Origin: Choristoneura fumiferana
Lineage: Eukaryota; Arthropoda; Insecta; Lepidoptera; Tortricidae
Direction: 5' to 3'
Assembly (NCBI RefSeq): GCF_025370935.1
Contig: NC_133496.1
Location: 8,368,646 to 8,432,645, forward strand
DNA: 64,000 bases
Both the position numbers and the translations under genes were made by a program. The notes below the pieces were generated by a model. The model was not told the origin of the DNA. It was given only the letters and a program-made list of their open reading frames with translations, and did not search any database. Below, in pieces: positions 11,201-20,447 of the stretch; the stretch's first letter is position 1; each line of letters starts with the position of its first letter.

Positions 11201-14200
11201 AAAAGTACCAGCAACCCGGAGTTGATGCCTTGGTGTTAGGGTGGGGGCACAAGGACAAATGGAGAGATGTGAGTTTGACTACTATTATTTAAAAGAAGAA
11301 CTGTTGGACTCTTGGAGACGCGTAAAATCACGCAACGAGCTATGGAGAGAGCTCTATTCTCGGAGGTTCTTTGCACACAGCTTGACTTCACGCCACTGAT
11401 CCATACATAGACAGATAAAATCAGAGCCGTTTCTTTTGACTTTACTGTTATCGCATAAAAATACGCTGTGCTAAAAGTTAAACATTCACTCAGTAATTTC
11501 ACATATTATTTGAAGTATTAAACAGAATATTGACAAATGAAAAGGCACCATTCCAAAACACCAGCTAAAAATATTCAAGGTCTGAATTTTTCTGAAATTT
11601 ATTTATTAACAGTAATAACACAAACACGTGCTATTAGAAATATTGGAATGGTATCTCGTTAATTTAGAAAGCCAGTTCAAAACGTTATGGCAACTTTATT
11701 GCCTTTGGATCGCGCGTGGCCTTTATATTTTATTTCACACTAGCTTTTGCCCGCGGCTTCGCTCGCGTTAAATTTGGGGTAACAATTAACATACATTTTC
11801 TTTCTGCGATCCTTTTTTTCGTGTTTTGATTGATTTTTTGGAGGATTTCATGGAAATATAAATAGTAAGACGTTGTTTTAGACAGATGGTGCACAATTGG
11901 AATTCAAAAATCAACCTACATACGTAATTAATCATTCATAATTCGTACCAACTCTGAAACCCTGTTTCGCTGAAACGTTAAAGACGTTAAAGTACTACGC
12001 GTTTCTTTTGCCGGCGACTTCCTACACGATATAGGATATAGGATTGTATCTCGAGAAATTGTAAAGTCCCCGCGGGACATGAATTACTGTTATGATCTAT
12101 TTTAAGATTCTTAATTGTCTATGAGAGACATATTGTAGCTTTCTATTATTAAAAGAATTTTGAAAATCTGCCCGAAATTGAATTCACATATTTTTATTCT
12201 GCGAAATTTTGCATAAAAAAAGAAGTCTGTCCATCAGGGATATTGTAGCTTTCTATTGGTAATAGAATTATTTAAATCAACTCAGTAGTTTCAGAGATTA
12301 CCCCAACAAACAAAGAAACAAACAAAGTTGAAATATTTTCCTATTCCATGGGATTTCTAAAAATCTTTCCCTAGTGCACCTCTCTATTACTTTAGGTCCA
12401 TTTATGCCAATTTCAAGTCTCTAGCACCAGTAGTTTTGGCTATGCGTTGTCTGTCAGTTAGCCAGTCATGGTACTGTTCAGGTAGAGTAGGTATACAATT
12501 ATAAATAAATCACCCTGAAGTTGAATTCACTTTTTGGTATCCCGCGGGAGTTTTACGTTTCCCGGAGAAAAGTAGCGTATGCTAATCAGGGATAATGTAG
12601 CTCCCAATTGGTAAAATATCTTTTTAAATCAACCCCAATGATGAATTTACTTAAGTATTTCGATCTTGCGGGAATTTTGCATTCTTCTGTAGAAAAGCAG
12701 CCTATGTCAATCAGAGATACTGCAGATTACTATTAGTGAAAGATTTTTTAAAATCAGCTCCGAATTTGGATTGTCTTACTTACTTCTATGTAGTACCTAT
12801 CCTGCGGGAATTTTGCATTTTCCCAAAGAATAGTAACCTATACCAATTAGCAATTAGTGTAGCTTTATATTAGTGGGAAGAATTTTTAAAATCAGGTCTG
12901 AAGTTGAATTCAGTTTTTTCTATCCCATGGGAATTTTTCATTTTCTCGGAAAAACGTATCCTGTGTCAATCAGGAATACTGTAGCTTACTTTTGCTGAAA
13001 GAACTTTTAAAATCAGACCCGAAGTTGAATTCACTTATTTCTATCCCACGGAATTTGCATTCTCCCGAAGAAAGTAGTCTATACTAAAGAGGAATAGTGT
13101 AGCTTTCTATTGATGTAAGAATTTTTAAAATCATCCCCGAATTTGCATTCAGTTTTTTCTATCCCATGGGAATTTTGTATTTTCCCGTTGAAATAGTATC
13201 TTTTGTAATATAGGATAGTCATATCACATAATATGTAAGATTTTTTAAATCAGCTCCGTATTTGAATTTATTTATTTCTATCCCGGGAATTTTGCATTAT
13301 CCCGGATAAAAAGTAACCCATGTCAATCAAGGATAGTGTAGCTTACTAACGGTGAAAGAATTTTAAAATCGGCTCAACAGTTTCAGAGATTCGACTACAA
13401 ACAAAGAAGCGTAAAAAGTTTAGATATTTCCCTATCCCGTGGAATTTCGAAAAATCCTTTCTTAGTGCGCGTCTACATCTATTAAGGAACATACATTTCC
13501 AAATTTCAAGTTTCTAGCCCCAGTGGTTTGGCTGTGCGTTGATCTATAAGTCAGTCAGTCAGTCAGTCAGTCAGTCAGTCAGTTTCTTCTTTTATATATA
13601 TAGATGTTTGACCCCGGCTTCTATTATACATTAAATAACAAATCCTTGCAAATTGAGTGTAGTAAGTTGGTTTTATGTGTAAGGCATTTGTCCCACCGCC
13701 AACGATGAATGAGCAGCAAGTATATAGCTACAGACTAGATACTAGCAACAGATGCGAGTGTGTAGTTTCGTTGGGTTTTAAGAGAGTATAACATGAGAGC
13801 GACGGGAAATTACTCTCATTACAGTGCAAAATGGCCGCTGTTTTTTTTTCTCTCCGCAATTGTTTTGACTGCGAAGTACTGCGAATAGGTGATTTGATAC
13901 GAAGAAAATTTTAGTCTCGTCTCATTTAATTTCTCTCTTAATACGTATAATAAGTAATGATAATATTACTCTATAGCCTGGTAATCCACAGCATCTTAAC
14001 TCCTTAGCCCCTTCTATGTCACTTCCTGCCTGGTAATAGTTTAGTAACTTTAGGGCACTATCCGCTTGCACATCCTCAATGGTTTCTTAGGGGATAGATC
14101 TCCATAGTTGCGCCCATCTTACTTTTATAATTATATGGTACCGAAGGCCTCTTCTTGTGGCTTCGGACCCATGAATGCCTTTTAACTGACCTGGTCCTCA

Positions 14201-17200
14201 TGGGCCCATGTGATCGGAAACCCGTACCAACAATAATAATATCTTAACCTACAACCAGTTCTTAAACTACAAGATCAAATATAACGTTAGTCAAAATATA
14301 TCTAATTCCTATTAGGCGCTATAGGTATACGTAGGTAACTGAAAATTTAAGGTTTTAGGTAGGAAGCTTACTTAAGAGCCAGCAGAAAATTACCGGAGAT
14401 TGAAAATAGTCTGACTTCAAAAAAGTATGGTTCGGCTGTGCCTTTGTTTTGCTCTACTTGGTTTGATTCGGCTTGAGATATTAACCGGTGAAATTACTGG
14501 CACTTGAGGTATCCCATTTTAAGGCTCTAGGTTGGAAACGCATCTGCAATCCCCCTGGTATTGCAGGTGTCTATGGGCGGTGGTAATCTCTTACCATCAG
14601 AAGACCCACTTGCTCGTTTGCCATCCAGTCGAATAAAAAAACAGGCTAAAAGTGAACTAAACTACCTACATTTAGACATTTATTTTTGATCATCATCATC
14701 ATCATCAGCCCGAAGACGTCCACTGCTGGACAAAGGCCTCCCCCTTAGAACGCCACAATGAACGATAACTTGCCACTTGCATCCACCGGTTTCCCGCTAC
14801 TCTCACGATGTCGTCAGTCCACCTGGTGGGAGGCCTGCCAACGCTTCGTCTTCCGGTTCGTGGTCGCCACTCGAGGACTTTTCTCCCCCAACGGTTATCT
14901 GTTCTTCGAGCGATGTGGCCTGCCCATTGCCACTTCAATTTGCATATTTTTCCAGCTATGTCAGTGACTTTAGTTCTTCGACGAATTTCCGTATTCCGGA
15001 TTCTATCGCGCAAAGAAACTCCAAGCATAGCTTTCTCCATAGCTCGTTGCGTGACTTATTTTTGATATATATTTTTTAATTTAGACTAAAGACCTTGGAG
15101 ACCACAACAGCCAGGACCTCCTATACGGCCCTGTAAGAATCCAAGACAAAGAAACGTGCAAGTCGCAATACACCGGTCACTACGAGCAACTCCACCCAAT
15201 TATCGACAAATACATGATCTGCACGATGAGCCATGGGAACATAGACTCGAAGGGAGAGCTGATAGAGAAGAATATGAATATGACAGACGGGTGTGTGGAT
15301 GCCTACGGTATAAGGAGTGAAAGGGTATGTAATGCTGTGCAGTTATCAGCATTCATATTTGCCACAGCGGAGCGTGCAAACATATCTGACACCTCCTACA
15401 GTCCGGCCCTAGAAATAGAGTCAGATATTGGTGCTAGTGACTTTGATATTGTACCTCCTAACTTGCTATAAATTGGAATATTATAGCAAGGACGGGACGG
15501 GGGGACGGGGGGGGGATTATTATTTTTGCAGGTGGTAGGACCTTATGCAAGGTCCGCCCAGATTGCTACCACCATCTTGCTCGCTAATCCTGCCGTAAAG
15601 CAGCATTGCTTGCACTGCTGTGTTTCGGCGTGGAGAGTAAGACAGCCGGAGAAAATACTGGCACTTGAGGTATCCCATCTTAGGGCTCTAGGTTGGCAAC
15701 GCATCTGCAATACCCCTGGTGTTGCAGATGTTTATGGGCGGTGGTGCATCTCTTACCATCAGGAGACCCACTTGCTCGTTTGCCATCCAGTCGAAAAAAA
15801 ACGGAGAGCAGACGGCCGTTGGGGTCCGAAGTTTTCTACGCTTAGACACAGAATAGATATACTCGTAGTACAGAGATATATGTAGTGAATAATGTTTTGT
15901 CATCGTATTTCGTCGGAAAAGTTCGTAGGTAGTTGAGAAAGCAAGATAAAATAGTAGATTGTTCAACAAGGGACTAAAACAAGCCATAATGACACGAGAT
16001 GTTTAGCCACACGAGCAGAGTGAGGGTGGCTATAGTTTTCACTTTGAATGCGAGGAAAAAAAACGACATTCTGTTCAAAATAACAAATTACTTTTTAAAA
16101 ACGTGCGCTCAATACAACTAATGGACATATGTTCAAAACTCAAATAACAAAAAAAATATTGCGCGGTTTTTTTTTTAAGTAAGTATATCATTTTAAATGC
16201 TTGCATATTTAGCCAACAGATTCGAAATTTAAAACTATTTTAAAACTATTGGACTATGCACAATAAAATGAATTCATCCTTAATATAATTGAATTGAACA
16301 GATTCATATTCGTAATCATTGTGTCCCACGAAATTAAATCGTGTTTTAAGTGTTTTTGCACAGTTGTCATTTTGAGGTTTTTTCCACGCCCTAAAAATGG
16401 TGTATACTCGTACACAATCAGTAAAAGTGGCGATAATTCTCTATTCATAAACACGGTGTTTGGCTATTTAGGGATTTCCAAAGTAAATTAAAAAAAAATA
16501 CTTTAATCCCTAGAGATTAATGAGGAGCTTTATTCCCGATATGCAGAGACTAAAGTAACATTTTAAGAGCATGAGAAGTGAAAACTAAATTATCCGACAA
16601 AATACGATGGCGAAACATTATTCACTAGACCTGTACAAGACTCTGAAACAATTCGAAGTATTCTCATTTTAAAATTCAGCCAGATTTTGTTTAATATAAA
16701 CTTTAATTTGGAAATTTGAGTATTTCGAATTGTGTCAGTTTCATCCATAGGTACTATCCATACTAATATTATAAACGCGAAAGTGTGTTTGTATGTTTGT
16801 GTGTTTGTCCGTCTTTCACGCCGTAACGGAGCGACGGATCGACGTGATTTTTGGCAAAGAGATAGTTTATGGGCCCGAGAGTGACATAGGCTACATTTTT
16901 ATATGAACACATCGAATAGCACGACGAGAACCGGCAAAAGCTAGTTCTAAATATGCGATCGCGGATCAGCAGAAGCAGCCCCGAATCGGACGGATGAGTC
17001 CTGAAGAACGGGAGCCGAATCCACGGGAGGAGGGGGCACTTATTCTAATGCCCAACAGTGAACCTTCTACGGCTGATATGATGACGGAATAACTATTTTG
17101 TTTTAGTGTATGGACGTGGACGAGTATGACTATTATGTTATAGATAGAAGAACTAATACGGGTAACGGAACCGCTAAGAATAAAACTAATGGAACTTCCA

Positions 17201-17617
17201 AAAATCGTAAAAGCAATGGAACTACTACTTATAATAAAGGCAACAGAAGTAGAAGTGCACGTAGATTCTTATCACGGAAAATTGGCATCTGTCAGGTAAT
17301 TAAATCTAACTTTCGTTTGTACAATTTGTATTTGTTTGGGCTGTTTTAGTAGCTGACAATAAAAGAACCAAATAAGTGTTGTCACAGCTAACTATTCCCA
17401 CTATTGAAGTGGGTTTTAAGATAATAGATTCCTCGATGGCTTATTTCTCTTTCAGAATGACCACGGAGGCCCCCTGGTTACGTGGATAGGGAGCCACGAG
17501 ATGCTAATCGGCGTGGCTTCTGTATTTCGGATCAACTCAACCACCTCCGAATGCATCGGACCTTATCTTTTCACTAGCACGTGGTGCAGCAGTGCCTTTT
17601 TACATTGCATTGTGTGA
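8150..17617 (+). CDS. Secreted trypsin-fold serine protease homologue, catalytically dead (7-exon model)
   Basis: The model joins 8150-8204, 9176-9237, 9833-10061, 11054-11268, 15085-15324, 17107-17295 and 17456-17617, giving 383 codons plus TGA. All introns are GT-AG and all phases agree. The start codon has A at -3. Residues 1-18 form a basic then hydrophobic signal peptide. A short pro-stretch ends in RR at 24-25, followed by IVNG at 26-29, the usual activation site of S1 proteases. C57 and C73 bracket the region that normally holds TAAHC; here it reads TSAAC, with Ala72 in place of the catalytic His. NLDMAV keeps the catalytic Asp (D131). GWG is at 178-180. The active-site segment is NDHGGPLV, so His333 replaces the catalytic Ser, while Asp332 (chymotrypsin 194) remains. 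With two of three catalytic residues gone, it cannot work as a normal serine protease. An extracellular binding, cofactor or decoy role is inferred. No clear TATA box or poly(A) signal was seen close by. A GTGAGT overlapping the stop leaves room for a further exon. Confidence 0.85.
8425..8498. repeat. Two-copy tandem motif in intron 1
   Basis: The motif aggtcggtaaatgagt, or a close variant, occurs twice about 46 bp apart. It is followed by a CpG-rich stretch with palindromic gcgcgc. No function is evident. Confidence 0.5.
8684..8782. repeat. Foldback repeat in intron 1
   Basis: gggcggta...aattacgaac and aagccc on the left pair with gggctt, gttcgtaatt and taccgccc on the right. This makes an imperfect hairpin with arms of about 40 bp, probably a small foldback element. 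Confidence 0.65.
9176..9237 (+). CDS. Protease homologue exon 2 (activation site)
   Basis: The acceptor is tttatttacag and the donor is ATATATG|GTAAGT. It encodes the pro-peptide and the mature N-terminus, TKGQRR|IVNGEKVQ. It enters in phase 1 and leaves in phase 0. Confidence 0.85.
9331..9448. repeat. Two adjacent perfect hairpins in intron 2
   Basis: tataattttcactgt (9331-9345) pairs with acagtgaaaattata (9378-9392). aatagccctcaa (9392-9403) pairs with ttgagggctatt (9437-9448). They share a boundary base. They may be the ends of a small element or structured intron RNA. Confidence 0.7.
9509..9809 (-). mobile_element. tRNA-derived SINE (family 1), near full length
   Basis: On the minus strand the head begins with gccgtggtgggctagtgg. 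It carries a B box GGTTCAAGCCC and continues through the body to the shared end motif 'ggcctgtgcccagcagtggga', 'tataggctggga' and a degenerate GAT tail. Full-length relative: 54428-54728. It lies in intron 2 and its head stops 23 bp before exon 3. Confidence 0.85.
9833..10061 (+). CDS. Protease homologue exon 3 (catalytic-His region, His lost)
   Basis: The acceptor is cacatttttcag and the donor is CCCAGAG|GTGAGA. It starts in phase 0 with VYLVQAEN and runs through WLCGGTLV and VTSAACVED. In S1 proteases the latter is T/S-A-A-H-C, so the catalytic His is replaced by Ala (residue 72), with the flanking Cys pair kept. It then carries a Lys-rich stretch (TKEKKKK) and an extra Cys pair. It leaves in phase 1. 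Confidence 0.9.
10158..10175 (-). repeat. Fragment of the GGTTCCG family start
   Basis: acgctcttggccggttttt is the reverse complement of the family opening seen at 40228. A longer relative is at 51149-51178. Confidence 0.45.
10176..10832 (+). mobile_element. Hairpin-family element (half copy) in intron 3
   Basis: It opens with aaccggattcaaaaaaagga and ends in the arm cagtctgaagtcggtcggtg...ctcagcacgag. The interior matches, in reverse, 59290-60425, including the stretches around ttgctaagcaattta and gttgaccatcggagttact. It is shorter inside by several hundred bp. It lacks the second hairpin arm. The class is unknown to me and it is non-coding. Confidence 0.65.
10904..11085 (+). repeat. Tandem duplication across the exon 4 splice acceptor
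   Basis: The unit at 10904-10991 is repeated at 10993-11085 with a few differences. Each copy holds a full acceptor (gtttttag) and the first 32 bases of exon 4. The downstream copy is used in the model. Splicing to the upstream copy (AG at 10958-10959) would run in frame into a TGA about 27 codons on. Confidence 0.85.
11054..11268 (+). CDS. Protease homologue exon 4 (catalytic Asp, GWG)
   Basis: The acceptor is ttcgtttttag and the donor is AGAGAT|GTGAGT. It starts with the two bases that complete an Ala codon. It contains NLDMAVAKVE, the equivalent of the DIALLKL strand with catalytic Asp at residue 131, a Cys in RVCSYIP, and VLGWGHKD. It leaves in phase 0. Confidence 0.9.
11738..13605 (+). 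mobile_element. Expanded Lep1-like element with ~9 internal tandem units
   Basis: It starts at ctagcttttgcccgcggctt. Its inside consists of units of about 118-140 bp, each running 'gaa(g/t)ttgaattcac...tatccc..gggaatttt...agtagcctatg..aatcagggata.tgtagctt...ttttaaaatca'. Clear unit starts are near 12165, 12511, 12631, 12758, 12899, 13020, 13138 and 13257. The usual end segment (cagtttcagagatt ... gtttggctgtgcgttg) occurs twice, at about 12290-12480 and 13370-13552. So this looks like two elements in tandem, the second with a multiplied core. A (CAGT)n run follows at 13552-13592. Confidence 0.75.
13552..13592. repeat. (CAGT)n microsatellite
   Basis: About ten CAGT units at the end of the Lep1-like array. 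Confidence 0.9.
14485..14641 (+). mobile_element. LINE-tail (Jockey/CR1-group-like) repeat, 5'-truncated
   Basis: 'ggcacttgaggtatcccat' leads to 'tctatgggcggtggtaatct', 'cccacttgctcgtttgcc' and a terminal A-run. The same end is seen at 15528-15801 and 26714-27020, and in diverged form after the RT fragment at 37400-37919. Confidence 0.8.
14691..15052 (-). mobile_element. RTE-type LINE 3' end in intron 4
   Basis: The minus-strand frame encodes the last ~110 residues of an RTE-type RT, with MLGVSLRDRIR, LKWQWAGHIARR, GRPPTRWTDDI and EAFVQQWTSSG, then a GAT-repeat tail at 14691-14705. It is 5'-truncated and lies antisense to the gene. It ends about 32 bp before exon 5, leaving only an AT-rich tract for the splice acceptor. 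Confidence 0.9.
15085..15324 (+). CDS. Protease homologue exon 5
   Basis: The acceptor is ttttttaatttag and the donor is GAAAGG|GTATGT. It is 80 codons in phase 0. It carries TCKSQY and YMICTMSHG, which correspond to the Cys168-Cys182 loop of S1 proteases, and a further Cys in DGCVDAYG. The loop is longer than in typical trypsins. Confidence 0.85.
15337..15454 (-). mobile_element. Small TIR element (MITE-like), diverged copy
   Basis: Similar to the reverse complement of 30869-31005, including gccacagcggagcgtgcaaa and ggccctagaaatagagtc. It begins about 12 bp downstream of the exon 5 donor. Confidence 0.75.
15528..15801 (+). mobile_element. Full-length LINE-tail repeat (SINE-like), intron 5
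   Basis: Starts at gcaggtggtaggacct and ends in gccatccagtcgaaaaaaaa. Full-length sister: 26714-27020. A spurious 119-codon frame crosses it. The 3' third matches the tail of the Jockey/CR1-group fragment at 37400-37919, so it may be a SINE borrowing that LINE's tail or a deleted LINE copy. Confidence 0.75.
16762..16950 (-). mobile_element. Lep1-like element in intron 5
   Basis: Opens with actaatattataaacgcgaa and ends with ggcaaaagctagttct. It is the reverse of the copy at 54184-54412, with which it shares 'gccgtaacggagcgac' and 'gggcccgagagtgacatagg'. Confidence 0.8.
17107..17295 (+). CDS. Protease homologue exon 6 (sequon-rich basic insert)
   Basis: The acceptor is tgttttag and the donor is TGTCAG|GTAATT. 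It has 63 codons (residues 268-330) and starts with CMDVDEYDYYVIDRR. The middle is low-complexity Asn/Gly/Thr/Lys, with N-glycosylation sequons at 287 (NGT), 292 (NKT), 295 (NGT), 304 (NGT) and 313 (NRS). A strongly basic run SRSARRFLSRK follows, then IGICQ, where C329 is chymotrypsin Cys191. The residue equivalent to 189 is Gly. This stretch replaces the short loop normally before the active-site Ser. Confidence 0.8.
17296..17455 (+). other. Intron 6
   Basis: A 160-bp GT-AG intron ending ttatttctctttcag. No repeats were recognised. Confidence 0.8.
17456..17617 (+). CDS. Protease homologue exon 7 (active-site Ser region, Ser lost)
   Basis: 53 codons and TGA. It starts NDHGGPLVTWIG, where S1 proteases have GDSGGP. 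Asp332 is kept, Ser is replaced by His333 and the oxyanion Gly193 by Asn331. It continues with IGVASVF, an NST sequon and the GPYLFTSTW C-terminal strand/helix, ending at HCIV. The terminal Cys residues suggest an extra disulfide. Confidence 0.88.
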   Translation, partial: NDHGGPLVTWIGSHEMLIGVASVFRINSTTSECIGPYLFTSTWCSSAFLHCIV

Positions 17618-17633
17618 GTTTTTTTAATAGCCT

Positions 17634-17680
17634 GTATAGTGTCCAACTGCTGGGCAAAGGTCTCTTGATTTCCATAACTA
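17634..17680 (-). mobile_element. SINE family 1 tail fragment
   Basis: Short match to the 'caactgctgggcaaaggtctc' end of family 1 or of an RTE tail, just downstream of the stop codon. Confidence 0.45.
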
Positions 17681-17699
17681 CTGTTCTGACGCTATGTTA

Positions 17700-18062
17700 G
17701 GCCAGTCCTTTGTGTACATATCCTAATCATCCCGCTCCCCAATAAGCGGAGCTCAGTCGACTTTGAGTCAAAGAATTTTAGACCAATTGTTACTTAGACC
17801 AGTTGCTTCTCAGACCACTTGGGTACTTAAACCAGCTGGTTTTTAGACGAAATGATAGCAACCCCCGCCATTTCCTTTTCGGTCTGCGTCTACAAAAAGG
17901 TATCGTGCTTAAACAGTCATAATCTTGTTTGCTATCATTTTCAACGTCTTTGTTGTATGTCTATTAGGTACGATCAACCCCTGACTACTAGTGATTTTTT
18001 TTCAATCGTGTTATGTCGGTTAAGTTCGTATTTATTGCATCAATCAACTTCAGTTAACTTCT
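17700..18062. other. No recognisable feature
   Basis: Includes a run of the repeated phrase 'agacca.ttg.t.ctt' (17770-17850). Otherwise nothing is recognised. Confidence 0.4.
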
Positions 18063-18145
18063 CAGTAAGTAAGCTACTTGAGAAAGCAAGATACGAACTT
18101 TTCCGATAAAATACGACGGCAAAACATTGTTCTCTACATCTGTGA
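18063..18145 (+). repeat. Dispersed ACTTTTCCGA repeat
   Basis: The phrase from agtaagcta.ttgagaaag to cgaacttttccga.aaaat and 'acattgttc' recurs at 42870-42945 (same strand), 16575-16630 (partial), and 15880-15955 and 42583-42618 (reverse). Its class is unknown. Confidence 0.6.
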
Positions 18146-18149
18146 TCTT

Positions 18150-19655
18150 TTATCCCAGTACAGAGAAAGAAGACGACAACAAAAACTTAACTCGTCGGTG
18201 GGAAGAGTGCGACCGTCCTCTGAAAGAGCAGGGAATCACTCTTTCAGAGCGGGACGTGTCCTGGATGGGACATGCTGATGGGTAACTTAACTATATTATT
18301 TAAGAGAAGTTTCCCTGCCGGCCGCGCGGCCGCGTTAGGTGTTCGTTTGGTTTATTGCTGTCTTTATCGCTCGTGACATAAGCGCTCGCAGCCGTCCCCC
18401 CCATGCCTTCCGCAACGACGTCCGTAATTTATATCATGATAGCTGTAGGATTTTCAAGATATGGGCGGTTGAATTTTGGGTTTCGTTGTCCTCATATTAT
18501 ACGAAAAGTATAACACAGAAATCAATGATATTTTACAATCAAGTTGTAAAAATGCTTTATTAGTCTGTAATTCTCGTACAAAGTTGACATCTTTTTTTTT
18601 GTCGACTTTTGAGCTCCTTTAATTCTGATATTACACATTTATATGAAAATTTGAAAAACCACAGGCATAGATAATTACGTCTAGTCCATAATTACAAAAT
18701 TGTATCTATTTCTGTTGCCTAGTTTTCAAATGAACTGAAATGAACGAATGAAATGGAACGAAGAGACCTCTTAAGCTTCGGAAATATCTGCGGACTCAAT
18801 ATTTGAAACCGCACTAAGTGGAGGATTAGCAAATAATGTCACAACAAAATAATAAACTATTAATTAACCACGCTGGACTTATCACGCGAACAATGAGTAA
18901 TAATTATCTAAACCCTTTGACCGCCACGGTCGGTAAAACACGACAGCTGAAAAAAGTGCCATAGTGGCCATGTCGGCATTTCGTGGCGCATATGGAACGA
19001 TTTTCAAAAAAAAAAATTTTGTCGGCTTTACTAACTATGGTCTTGTTTCAAAAGTCTATGTCTAGTTAATGTAACAATAATGATGCATAAGGTATAGCAA
19101 TTGGCGTGCATTGAGTCGATTCCAGCGCCACACCGGCGTACCACCAGCACTAGCACCTGCCTACCCTGCTGCCTACTCAATACAAAATAGTGTATAACTA
19201 TTTTCAGTGAGAAATCTGGCATATAGCTACTGTGTAAATTATATTTATATCTTTTTTCAGACCTGCTGATAATGAAAACATACAACTTAGACCACAGTTG
19301 CCGCTCCATAGCGTATCGGAATACCGCCGTGATGATGAAATATTGAATTAAGGACGTTTTACCAATCTGTTAAGTTCCAAGTTGGGAGTTCCATCATCAT
19401 GTGACAGATATAGTTATTCAATCAAATAGAGACGGCATCATAAATATTGGAATATAATTATTAGTAATTTAGTTCAGTGATAAATGTAAAACAATTAAAT
19501 AATAGATAATATGTAGAAAAAAGGAGTAACAAAAATTTAACAACTTTTTGATGTCCACGGCGTAACACACGCTTACTTACTTTTCATTATGATAGAGTCG
19601 TAGTAGAGTCAGCAAGAAAAGTAGCTGCATGCTTTTGTACATTTTGTTTTACAGA
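18150..19655. other. No recognisable gene
   Basis: AT-rich DNA with a CpG-rich palindromic patch near 18316-18334 (gccggccgcgcggccgc). No supported coding region. Confidence 0.45.
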
Positions 19656-19659
19656 TTTT

Positions 19660-19910
19660 TAGTTTTTTTATAGGTTGTACTAGAACTTTACACAGATTTA
19701 AAGTTTCTAGGCCAGCTACATAGAAATACGTACCTATAGGTTTTAATTCCCCTTCAATTTGTATGGAAACACATTTTTTTTTGTTGACTTAGAATTTTGA
19801 TGTTTTTATTGTTCCAATGGGTAGCCTTGACAGACAGACGGACAGACAACAAAGTGATTCTATAAGGGTTCCGTGTTTGCCGACTGAGGTATGTTACCCT
19901 AAAGAAAATT
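19660..19910 (+). repeat. Diverged GGTTCCG-family fragment
   Basis: Contains the gacagacagacggacagaca stretch followed by ataagggttccgtgtttgcc, as in 40228-40852. The end is degraded. Confidence 0.45.
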
Positions 19911-20013
19911 TCCAAGGTAAGCAAAAGGGGGCCTTATCGGTTCATAACGATCTCTTACACAATTATTAACTGGTCACTTTATTAAAATCCTGACGTATGG
20001 CAATAATATTTTT

Positions 20014-20089
20014 CACCATCATCATCATCATCCCAGCCTACATACGTCCCACTGCTGGGCACAGGCCTCCTCTCGGAATGAGAAGGCTC
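20014..20089 (-). mobile_element. SINE family 1 tail fragment
   Basis: A CAT tail followed by cccagcctacatacgtccca and tgctgggcacaggcctcctc. Only the 3' end of the family is present. Confidence 0.8.
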
Positions 20090-20195
20090 AATATTTTCTC
20101 AAATAAGTTAATATTAATGGTTATTAAAATAAATTATTTTTAAAATTACTAATAACAAAGTGTTTTATTCTTATGTACCTATTTTTTTACTTAGT

Positions 20196-20426
20196 TAAAG
20201 TCAAAGTCAAACTGTCTGGGCTTTGTTCAATTTAGGCTATAACAAACTTATTAACTCAAAAACGGCCGAACCGATTGTAATGACCCATAGCTACAAACTA
20301 ACGCAAGGAAACTCGCTAACACGTAAAAAAACGCAACAAAATCGGTCCATCCGTTTGAGAGCTACGGTGCCACAGACAGACATTGGCGTCAAACTTATAA
20401 CACCCCTCTTTTTGCGTTAGGGGTTA
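20196..20426 (+). repeat. GGGGGTTAAAA-family repeat, copy 1
   Basis: Ends gcgttaggggttaaaa after 'aaacttataacacccctctt'. Internal phrases are 'ctcaaaaacggccgaaccgatt' and 'gagctacggtgccaca'. There is a family of five copies, all plus strand, in this window. Confidence 0.7.
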
Positions 20427-20447
20427 AAAATCAAAGATCCAGTAATA

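Larger units (their letters stand above)
11269..15084 (+). other. Intron 4, repeat-filled
   Basis: 3.8 kb. A short RTE-like match lies near 11330-11350 (translating as QRAMERA). Then come the expanded Lep1-like array at 11738-13605, a LINE-tail element at 14485-14641 and an antisense RTE copy at 14691-15052. I recognise nothing in 13620-14480 or most of 11360-11730. Confidence 0.7.

Noticed and set aside
14705..15040. 111-codon minus frame as a host gene
   Set aside because: Same RTE C-terminus, 5'-truncated, inside intron 4.
15495..15515. G-run as a G-quadruplex regulatory site
   Set aside because: The run directly precedes a repeat insertion in intron 5 and nothing else supports a function.
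15526..15885. 119-codon plus frame as a gene or extra exon
   Set aside because: It lies on a dispersed LINE-tail repeat also present at 26714-27020, where the frame is broken.
17605..17625. Continuation of the protease homologue past the TGA through a GTGAGT donor
   Set aside because: The frame already reaches the C-terminal strand and helix expected of the fold, and I found no convincing next exon. It is left as an open possibility.
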